From the NCBI GenBank assembly GCA_024641545.1, contig JAHECW010000037.1, positions 1 to 36,231 on the forward strand: a stretch of DNA of 36,231 nt. The letters run 5' to 3'. A program made the position numbers and the translations under genes. The stretch is from Acidobacteriota bacterium. GTDB lineage: Bacteria; Acidobacteriota; Thermoanaerobaculia; Thermoanaerobaculales; Sulfomarinibacteraceae. The notes beneath the pieces are model-generated. The model was not told the DNA's origin. It saw only the letters and a program-made list of their open reading frames with translations, and made no database searches. Shown piece by piece: positions 30,401 to 36,231 of this stretch (the first letter of the stretch is position 1; each line of letters opens with the position of its first letter).

Positions 30401-31204
30401 ATGCCGGGGACGATTCCACGACCGCTCGAGCCGATCCTCCGCGAGTTCGCCGACGTCGCCGGTTGCCTCTGGGACCTCGGTTGGGCCGAGGCGAGCGCCG
30501 GCAACATTTCCGCCGATGTCACCTCGTTGATCAAGGTCCCCCTCACGAGAGGCCGGACCGGGCAGGAACTCCCGGTGCCGCTGCCGGCCATCGCCGGCCG
30601 CAGGTATCTCGTCACCGCCACGGGATCTCGATTCCGCGACTTCCGCAGTTCGCCGGAAGACAAAGTCTGTCTCGTCGAGGTCTCCGCCGGCGGCAATCGC
30701 ATCAGCTGGAACTCTCTGGTCTTCACCGCCCGCGGCCTCAACCCGACCTCCGAGCTCCCGAGCCACCTCGAGATCCACGCGATCCTGCGCGCTCTCGGGT
30801 CCGCCAGCCGCGCCGTCCTCCACACCCACCCGACCCACCTCGCAACGATCAGCCATCTCAGACGGTGCGCGGACCCCGACGAACTCAACCGTCTGCTCTG
30901 GATGACCCACCCCGAGGCCAAGATCTTCGCGCCCCGGGGCGCCGCCCTCGTGCCCTACCTCCTTCCGGGCTCGAACGAGCTCGGCGCAGCCACGGCACGG
31001 GCGGTGCGCAACGGCGCCGACACCATCTTGTGGCGCTACCACGGTTGCATCGCCCACGCACCCGACCCATCCACCGCACTCGACCGGATCCACGTTCTCG
31101 ACAAGGCGGCGAAGATGGTGCTCATGTGTCTCGCTGCCGGAGAACCCTGGGAGGGACTCGATGCAGCCGAGCTCGCCGAGCTCTTCGCCAAGTTCGGAAA
31201 GTGA
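30401..31204 (+). CDS. Rhamnulose-1-phosphate aldolase-like class II aldolase
   Basis: This 267-residue cytoplasmic protein is of the class II aldolase/adducin family, closest in layout to RhaD, which splits L-rhamnulose 1-phosphate into dihydroxyacetone phosphate and lactaldehyde. The zinc ligands are His141 and His143 (HTHPTHLA) and His214 (RYHGCIA). The catalytic base candidate is Glu118 in NPTSELPSHLE. These places agree closely with E117, H141, H143 and H212 of E. coli RhaD as I recall them. The segment LVPYLLPGSNELGAATARAV also fits RhaD. The ATG at 30401 has no clear ribosome-binding site. No rhamnose isomerase or kinase gene is near, so the substrate may be a different sugar phosphate. 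Symbol withheld for that reason. Confidence 0.85.
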   Translation: MPGTIPRPLEPILREFADVAGCLWDLGWAEASAGNISADVTSLIKVPLTRGRTGQELPVPLPAIAGRRYLVTATGSRFRDFRSSPEDKVCLVEVSAGGNRISWNSLVFTARGLNPTSELPSHLEIHAILRALGSASRAVLHTHPTHLATISHLRRCADPDELNRLLWMTHPEAKIFAPRGAALVPYLLPGSNELGAATARAVRNGADTILWRYHGCIAHAPDPSTALDRIHVLDKAAKMVLMCLAAGEPWEGLDAAELAELFAKFGK

Positions 31205-31613
31205 ACCGCCGGGGCGCCGGGAACGCCAGGGCATCGCATTCGCAAGCCATCGCAGATCAGAGTGGATGGCACCGCCTGGTGAGATCTCCGGCCTCACAGT
31301 GAGATTCGAGCCTGTTCAAGGCCTCTGGAGGGCAGGCAGGATGCCCGCCCCTACAACCATCACAAGCCGGTACCCTCCGTTGACGCATTGGAGGGGCGAG
31401 CTTCCAACTTGCCCTTCAGACACGCTCCCGCCGAGAAAACTTCACCACGGAGTCAGGCAACCCTCACGCAACGCATGACCAGCTCTCCATTGCGATGGCT
31501 TTGCGCGTCTTTGCGATGGATGCACTTGGCGGTCTTTGCGTTTCAACCCTGCGACGCTGCGATGAGATCCGGGGCCATCTGCGCCATCTGCGGTCTTTCA
31601 GAACGGGGGCGCC
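31205..31613. other. Gene-free stretch with dispersed-type repeat phrases
   Basis: These 409 bases separate the convergent aldolase-like and ABC ATPase genes. No frame has a plausible start or family pattern. The text is patchy: GGCAGGCAGGATGCCCGCCC (31331-31350), then GGAGGGGCGAGCTTCCAACTTGCCC around 31390. From about 31490 there is a run of near-repeats of TTTGCGTCTTTGCG type (CTTTGCGCGTCTTTGCGATG, then GGTCTTTGCGTTTCAA). A phrase of similar kind (CCCTTTGTGTTTCAAAAA) is at 12674-12691. No terminator with a T-run was seen. Confidence 0.65.
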
Positions 31614-32348
31614 TCAGGCCACTGCGCGCCGGTCGGTAACGACGAGCCCATCGCGGATCTCGACGATGCGACCCGCCCTCTTGGCGAGGGTCTGGTCATG
31701 GGTGACGACAACGAGCGTCCTGCCCTGCCCCCAGAGCTCCGACAAGAGGCTCATGACATCGGACCCCGAGCCGGTGTCGAGGTTGCCGGTGGGCTCGTCG
31801 GCGAGGACGATGTCGGGCTCCATGGCGAGCGCCCGCGCGATGGCCACCCGCTGCATCTGTCCGCCCGAGAGCTCGGTGGGCCGGTGCTCGACCCGATCGC
31901 CGAGGCGGACCCGTTCGAGGTGCTCCACGGCCCGGCGCCGCCGTTCCCGGCGGCCGACGCCGCCGAAGAGCATGGGCAGCTCCACGTTCTCCAATGCCGT
32001 CAGCTGAGGGAGGAGATTGAAGTTCTGGAAGACGAAACCGACCCGGCGGTTGCGGACATCGGCGAGGGCGTCGCGATCGAGCCCGGCGACGGCCTCACCG
32101 CCGATCATGTAGCTCCCGCCGGTGGGCGTGTCGAGACAGCCGATGAGGTTGAGCAGGGTCGATTTTCCCGAACCCGACGGACCGACCACGGCGACGAACT
32201 CGCCCTTGTCGACCACGAGCTCGATCCCCTTGAGGGCCTCGACCTTGATCTTGCCGGTGTTGTAGACCTTGGTGATCCCGAGCATCTCGATGATGTGCCC
32301 GTTGGAGGTCCCGTCGCCGTTCGTCTTCTTCTTCAATGGCCAGTTCAT
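31614..32348 (-). CDS. MacB/LolD-type ABC transporter ATPase
   Basis: This 244-residue stand-alone ATPase has Walker A GPSGSGKST at residues 56-64, the signature LSGGQ at 160-164, Walker B IVLADEPTGNLD at 180-191 and the switch His in VVVTHD. The GNLD ending and the size are typical of the MacB/LolD/FtsE branch, which powers mechanotransmission-type ABC systems rather than classic import. It is the last gene of a four-gene operon, after two FtsX/MacB-type permeases and an adaptor, and must energise them. The ATG at 32348 follows GGAAGC, which is the last unit of a hexamer tandem repeat (32353-32394), so the repeat supplies the ribosome-binding site. It has a longer N-terminal leader (about 18 polar residues) than usual. 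Confidence 0.95.
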   Translation of the reverse strand: MNWPLKKKTNGDGTSNGHIIEMLGITKVYNTGKIKVEALKGIELVVDKGEFVAVVGPSGSGKSTLLNLIGCLDTPTGGSYMIGGEAVAGLDRDALADVRNRRVGFVFQNFNLLPQLTALENVELPMLFGGVGRRERRRRAVEHLERVRLGDRVEHRPTELSGGQMQRVAIARALAMEPDIVLADEPTGNLDTGSGSDVMSLLSELWGQGRTLVVVTHDQTLAKRAGRIVEIRDGLVVTDRRAVA

Positions 32349-32352
32349 GTCT

Positions 32353-32394
32353 GCTTCCGTTTCCGCGTCCGCGCCCGCGTCCGTGCCCGCGTCC
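32353..32394 (-). repeat. Hexamer GGNNNC tandem array that forms the ATPase ribosome-binding site
   Basis: On the minus strand seven units follow each other: GGACGC, GGGCAC, GGACGC, GGGCGC, GGACGC, GGAAAC and GGAAGC. The last ends four bases before the ATPase ATG. The units drift toward purine-rich, ribosome-binding-like sequence at the start codon. Confidence 0.85.
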
Positions 32395-32402
32395 GAGGTC
32401 GC

Positions 32403-33659
32403 CTACTCATAGCGCAAGGTCTCCGCCGGGTCGACGCTCGCCGCGCGCCGCGCCGGGAAATAGCCCGCGATGATCCCGATGAATCCCAACAGCGCCGCCG
32501 TCGCCACCGCGATTTCGACGCTCAAGGTCGGTTTGCCGAGAAACTCGAGGGCCTGGTTGCCCTCCACCGGGACCAGCCGGACGAGCATGATCAGGATGAC
32601 CGCGATGAGAAGACCGAAGGCGCCGCCGAGCAGGGTGTAGGTCATCCCCTGCAGGACAAAGGGCCCGGTGATCCAGCCCCGGTGAGCCCCGACAGCCATC
32701 TGAACGCCGATCTCGCGGGTCTTCTCCTTGACCACCGCGTACATAATGTTGGCCACCCCGATGCCGCCGACGAGGAGGGTCAGCCCGCCGATGATGCCGA
32801 GGAATGCCTGCAGGCCGATCATGATCTTGGCCATGACCTTGCCGAACTCGACGGTGTCCCACAACCCGGTGACCTGCTCGTCCGTCGGATCAAAACGGTA
32901 CTTGGCGGCGAGCGCCTCGTTGAACTGCTGCCGCGCCAGCGGCATGTCCTCTGCGGTCCTCGCCTTGAAAACGATGTTGTTGAGCCTCTGGGTGCCGAAC
33001 TGCGCGGAAAACGTCGTGATGGGGATCACCGAGCCGTTGGCATCGGGCCCTTTGTAGGTACCCATCTGCATCTTGTGCTCGAGCACCCCGATGACCAGGT
33101 AGGGGATGCGATCAACGAACATCGTCTCCCCGACCGGGTCCGCTTCGCCGAAGGTGTCCTTTGCGAGCTCGTCGCCGAGAAAGATCACCCGCCGCTTTTC
33201 GCGCTCGTCGTTGGCGTTGAAAAATCTGCCGCCGGCCTGCGCAAAGTGGTGGCGCATCTCGCCGTACTCCCAATTGGCGCCGGTCACCCGGCCGGTGATG
33301 GTGGTGGTTCCCCAGCTCAGCGAACTCGACCAGCTGGTCAGCTCGCCAATGACGCCAGAGGCCGCAGTGATGCGCCCGCGGAGATAGCCGATGTCGTCGA
33401 GGATCGGGCGGACCGGCCGACCCTCGGGAAGACCCTCCCACACCTTCGATGTCTCGCCGGGCCACCACACGGCGATGTTCTCCCCCATCCCCCGCTGCCC
33501 CTTCATGAGCTGGTGCCTGAGGCCTTCGCCGAAGGCCAGCAGCATGACGATGGCGACCGTCCCCCAGGCGATGGCCGCAACTGTGAGCATCGCCCGCTTG
33601 CGCTGGAGCGACGACGCCTTGAGGAAGAGCGTCGCAATGACTGCGAGATCACGACCCAT
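32403..33659 (-). CDS. MacB-type ABC permease (second of two)
   Basis: This 418-residue inner-membrane protein has a MacB periplasmic core domain and an FtsX-like C-terminus. The first helix (about 25-48) is in RAMLTVAAIAWGTVAIVMLL. A large periplasmic part (about 50-280) contains GDELAKDTFGEADPVGETMF. Three C-terminal helices (about 285-400) include LTLLVGGIGVANIMYAVVKE and the motif KTREIGVQMAVGA, the usual contact to the ATPase. It ends IIAGYFPARRAASVDPAETL, typical of the family. GAGGAGGA precedes the ATG. It starts 18 bases after the first permease gene; the two are paralogues and probably form a heterodimer. There is no fused ATPase domain, unlike MacB itself. Confidence 0.94.
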   Translation of the reverse strand: MGRDLAVIATLFLKASSLQRKRAMLTVAAIAWGTVAIVMLLAFGEGLRHQLMKGQRGMGENIAVWWPGETSKVWEGLPEGRPVRPILDDIGYLRGRITAASGVIGELTSWSSSLSWGTTTITGRVTGANWEYGEMRHHFAQAGGRFFNANDEREKRRVIFLGDELAKDTFGEADPVGETMFVDRIPYLVIGVLEHKMQMGTYKGPDANGSVIPITTFSAQFGTQRLNNIVFKARTAEDMPLARQQFNEALAAKYRFDPTDEQVTGLWDTVEFGKVMAKIMIGLQAFLGIIGGLTLLVGGIGVANIMYAVVKEKTREIGVQMAVGAHRGWITGPFVLQGMTYTLLGGAFGLLIAVILIMLVRLVPVEGNQALEFLGKPTLSVEIAVATAALLGFIGIIAGYFPARRAASVDPAETLRYE

Positions 33660-33677
33660 GGCTCGTCCTCCTCGAGA

Positions 33678-34907
33678 TCACAGCTTCATCGCCACGACGG
33701 GGTCGAGGCGCGCCGCGTCGCGCGCCGGGAAATAGCCCGCTACGAGGCCCACCAACCCGAGGACCGAGGCGGTCAACAGGGCGAGACCCGGAGACAGGTT
33801 CGGGAGGCCGACGTACTCCTCGAGATTGGTCGGAAAGATGCTGCAGATCGCAAACGAGATGGCGAGCCCGACGCCGCCACCGACCGCGGTCAGGATCATG
33901 GTCTCGAGCATGAACTGGCCGAGGATCGCGCGGCCGCGGGCGCCGAGGGCGATCTTGATGCCGATCTCGCGGGTCCGCTCCTCGACGACCACGTTCATGA
34001 TGTTGGACACGCCGATGCCACCCACCACCAGGGTGAGCACCCCCATGATGCCGAGGAACACCGTGAAGCCGAGCATGAACGCGTCCATGAAGACGAACAT
34101 CTCGGACGTGTCCCACACCTGAATCGCCTGGTCGTCGTCCGGATGAAAGCGCAACCGGCTGCTCAGTGCCACCCTCACCTGCTCGTTCAGCGCCTTGTTG
34201 AGGTCCGGCGTGGGCGCCTTGTAAATGAAGTTGTTGACGTACTTCTGGCCGGTGAGGGCGCGGAAGGTCGACTCCGGGATGATCATCTTGGAGTGGTCGC
34301 GGCCCGAGTAGGACGAGTCCTGTTCCTTCGGCTGGAGCACGCCGACGACGAGAAACGGCGAGCCGTGGATCATCACCGTCTCGCCGACTGCGTCCAGGGT
34401 GCCAAAAAGATCCTCGGCCAACTCGTTGCCCACAAAAACGACGCGACGCCGCTGCCCGACGTCCAACTGATCGATGAAACGACCGCCGACGGCCGGCACC
34501 ATGTTTCGCATGGGGCCGTAGGCCGGAGACACGCCGGACACCTCCACCGATCGCTGGCGATCGCCGAAGCGGGCGATCAGATTCTCGGAGTACTCGCCCG
34601 AGATGCCGGCAATGAGCGGCACCTGAGCCTTGAGGTACTCGATGTCCTCCTCCGTCATCCTCATCCGGCGACCCTTGCCGAGTCCCTCGAAGATCATCGA
34701 CGTGCGCATCGTCCAGGCGATGACAATTCGGTCACCGAGCCCGGCGGTGGTCTTGATCATGTGCCGGTGCAGCCCGTTGCCGAAGGCAAGCAGCAGGCTG
34801 ACCGCCACGGTGCCCCAGATGATGCCGAAGGCGGTCAGGAACGTACGCAGCTTCTGGCTCCACAAGTCGCGGCCGAGCTGCCGGAGAAAAGACCCGAAGC
34901 TGGTCAC
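33678..34907 (-). CDS. MacB-type ABC permease (first of two)
   Basis: This 409-residue paralogue of the next gene has the same layout: an N-terminal helix (RTFLTAFGIIWGTVAVSLLL), a MacB-type periplasmic core with GNELAEDLFGTLDAVGETVM, then three C-terminal helices with LTLVVGGIGVSNIMNVVVEE and TREIGIKIALGARGRAI. It ends LVAGYFPARDAARLDPVVAM. The start is GTG at 34907 with only a weak ribosome-binding site. It lies 37 bases after the adaptor gene and before the second permease and the ATPase. MacB-type systems move substrates from the periplasm across the outer membrane or work in lipid or peptide export; the substrate here is unknown. Confidence 0.94.
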   Translation of the reverse strand: MTSFGSFLRQLGRDLWSQKLRTFLTAFGIIWGTVAVSLLLAFGNGLHRHMIKTTAGLGDRIVIAWTMRTSMIFEGLGKGRRMRMTEEDIEYLKAQVPLIAGISGEYSENLIARFGDRQRSVEVSGVSPAYGPMRNMVPAVGGRFIDQLDVGQRRRVVFVGNELAEDLFGTLDAVGETVMIHGSPFLVVGVLQPKEQDSSYSGRDHSKMIIPESTFRALTGQKYVNNFIYKAPTPDLNKALNEQVRVALSSRLRFHPDDDQAIQVWDTSEMFVFMDAFMLGFTVFLGIMGVLTLVVGGIGVSNIMNVVVEERTREIGIKIALGARGRAILGQFMLETMILTAVGGGVGLAISFAICSIFPTNLEEYVGLPNLSPGLALLTASVLGLVGLVAGYFPARDAARLDPVVAMKL

Positions 34908-34944
34908 ACGACCAACCCACCGCGATTCGCGTCCGCGAGTCGCA

Positions 34945-36045
34945 TCAGCTGATTTCCTTGGGCGGCCTCTGAACCACCTCGTCGCCCTCGGCGAGGCCGG
35001 ACGTGATCTCCACGTTGAGGCCGTCCGAGAGCCCGAGCTCGACCGCGACCTTGCGCGGTTCGGCCTCCGGGCCGGGGTCCGGGATCTCGACGAAGGTCGC
35101 GTCGTTCTCGAACAGCACCAGCCGCTCGGGAATGAGCAGGATGCCGGTTTTCTCGCGAATCACGACGTCGGAGTTGGCCGAGTATCCGGCGCGCAGCAAC
35201 ACCCCCTGGTCGGGATCGAGCTCGATCTCGACGTCGAACAGAGTGGCTCCCTCGCTCTTCTGTGCCTGCGGCGAGATCCGAGACAGCCGTCCGGTCACCG
35301 GCCGGTCGGGCAGTGCGCCGACTTTGATCCGGCACGGCATGCCGACCGTGATCTTGCCGACGTCGATCTCGTCCACCGTGCCCTTGAAGATCAGGTCTGA
35401 CATGTCGGCTACGGACGCCAACTCGGTGCCCGGCTGGTAGGAGGTCAACGGCACCACGGGGTCGCCGACGTTGACGGCGCGGCTGAGCACCGTGCCGCTG
35501 GCGGGGGTGCGGATGATGGCCTCGACTTCGGTATCGCCACCGCTCACCCGACCGCTGCGGGTCAGTTGGCGGTTGTCGGTGGCCTGCTGGCGGGCGATCC
35601 TCGCCAGCTCGTAGGTCTCGCGCAGCGCATCGAGGTCTCCCTTCGACATCAGGCCGTCGTCGAAGAGTTCCTGGCCGCGCTTGAAGTCGCCTTCGGCCTT
35701 GAGGAAGCTGGCTTCCGACGAGCGCACGCCGTGGTCGACGTTGAGCAGTTCCTGCGGTGTCGGGTCCGGCGCGACCTCGAAGAGCGGGTCCCCGGCCCGG
35801 ACGGTGTCGCCGACCTCGACGAAACAGCGGGCGACGATCCCGGAGATCTTCGACTTGACCTGGAAGCGTTCGCGGGGTTCGATCTGACCCACGGCGAGGG
35901 CCTTCTCGGTGATGTCGCCGAGTTCGGCCTCGATCAGGGTGAGGCCGTTTTCCTCACCGCCGCTCTTCCCGACAAAGGCGTAGATGGCGCCGCCCGCGGC
36001 ACCCACAAAGATCAAGACCAGCAGCAACCGCAACAGTTTGCCCAT
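34945..36045 (-). CDS. MacA-like periplasmic adaptor protein
   Basis: This 366-residue HlyD/MacA-type adaptor has one N-terminal membrane helix (MGKLLRLLLVLIFVGAAGGA), uncleaved or a signal anchor. The lipoyl domain text is VKSKISGIVARCFVEVGDTV. A coiled-coil hairpin (about 100-160: VRSSEASFLKAEGDFKRGQE, then LRETYELARIARQQATD) follows. The second lipoyl half (IIRTPASGTVLSRAVNVGDP) comes next, then beta-barrel and membrane-proximal domains (ending GLAEGDEVVQRPPKEIS). It would link the two permeases to an outer-membrane channel; the nearest TolC-type gene in the window is at 23.9 kb. GAGGGAGAG is upstream of the ATG at 36045. It is the first gene of its operon, and the leader contains a 12-bp tandem repeat. 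Confidence 0.93.
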   Translation of the reverse strand: MGKLLRLLLVLIFVGAAGGAIYAFVGKSGGEENGLTLIEAELGDITEKALAVGQIEPRERFQVKSKISGIVARCFVEVGDTVRAGDPLFEVAPDPTPQELLNVDHGVRSSEASFLKAEGDFKRGQELFDDGLMSKGDLDALRETYELARIARQQATDNRQLTRSGRVSGGDTEVEAIIRTPASGTVLSRAVNVGDPVVPLTSYQPGTELASVADMSDLIFKGTVDEIDVGKITVGMPCRIKVGALPDRPVTGRLSRISPQAQKSEGATLFDVEIELDPDQGVLLRAGYSANSDVVIREKTGILLIPERLVLFENDATFVEIPDPGPEAEPRKVAVELGLSDGLNVEITSGLAEGDEVVQRPPKEIS

Positions 36046-36146
36046 GGCGACTCTCTCCCTCGCATTGGTCTACGTAAACCCACGCGCTTCGGTTCGCGCT
36101 TCTGATCTTTGATGTCACCGGCGGGCCGGAAGTTTGAATCGCGCCC

Positions 36147-36206
36147 AGCGACCGGGGCAGCGACCGGGGCAGCGACCGGGGCAGCGACCGGGGCAGCGGC
36201 AGAGGC
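36147..36206. repeat. 12-bp tandem array AGCGACCGGGGC
   Basis: Four perfect copies of AGCGACCGGGGC (36147-36194) are followed by a degenerate fifth (AGCGGCAGAGGC). It lies about 100-160 bases upstream of the adaptor gene start, where the operon promoter is expected, and near the window end. Copy number could vary by slippage. Confidence 0.9.
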
Positions 36207-36231
36207 AGCGCTCCGAGCACTCGGGAACAAA

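Noticed and set aside
31698-34952. Plus-strand open frame of 1084 codons opposite the MacB-like operon
   Set aside because: It covers three well-supported minus-strand genes and crosses their intergenic gaps. Composition is typical of an antisense shadow.

Overview
The window is GC-rich, densely coded bacterial DNA from a Gram-negative (two-membrane) organism. It carries a TolC-type outer-membrane channel, RND and MacB-like efflux parts and many signal peptides. The mix of genes suggests Acidobacteriota, possibly the Thermoanaerobaculia: a large secreted BNR/VPS10-like beta-propeller protein, DUF3857/transglutaminase proteins, HAF-repeat and kelch proteins sharing a C-terminal DGFE.GD..W motif, and MacB-type permeases. 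This lineage call is an inference from gene content and style; no rRNA or other marker gene is present.

Layout. 1-2.6 kb (minus): a DsbD-alpha-like periplasmic protein, a peroxiredoxin-like protein and an ABC exporter cut off by the window edge, probably one operon. 2.8-5.1 kb: a palindromic tandem repeat, a histidine phosphatase and a divergent RetSat/CrtI-like FAD oxidoreductase. 5.1-8.7 kb: two adjacent secreted proteins (HAF-repeat and kelch, minus) between two gene-free stretches rich in hairpins ending in GGTGCCAGG. The kelch gene has a frameshift that removes its C-terminal motif. 8.7-12.6 kb: a thiamine-binding UPF0045 protein facing a nucleoside phosphorylase across an AT-rich repeat that supplies both stop codons, then a 53-residue membrane protein, a secreted C69 peptidase and a duplicated PH-domain membrane protein. 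12.9-17.2 kb: the BNR propeller protein, a strong terminator, a small winged-helix-like protein and divergent msrA. 17.3-21.1 kb: two overlapping DUF3857/transglutaminase genes, the first lacking catalytic Cys and His. 21.1-23.1 kb: a small membrane protein and a MATE exporter. 23.1-29.8 kb: an RND efflux operon led by its TetR repressor, with a visible promoter and palindromic operator, and a second AT-rich repeat just before the pump gene. 29.8-31.2 kb: a zinc ribbon, a GFA-family protein and a rhamnulose-1-phosphate aldolase-like protein. 31.6-36.0 kb (minus): a MacAB-like operon (adaptor, two permeases, ATPase) with short-period tandem repeats upstream and inside it.

Themes. Envelope transport and redox maintenance dominate: four transporters of different families, msrA, and the peroxiredoxin and DsbD-like proteins. 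The second theme is noncoding. At least seven kinds of short repeats or palindromes sit in the gaps between genes, and several touch stop codons or ribosome-binding sites. The leads I find most interesting are the shared C-terminal tag with its frameshifted copy, the AT-arm/GC-core repeat family, and the pseudo-enzyme/enzyme transglutaminase pair. No tRNA, rRNA, CRISPR array or transposase gene was seen.
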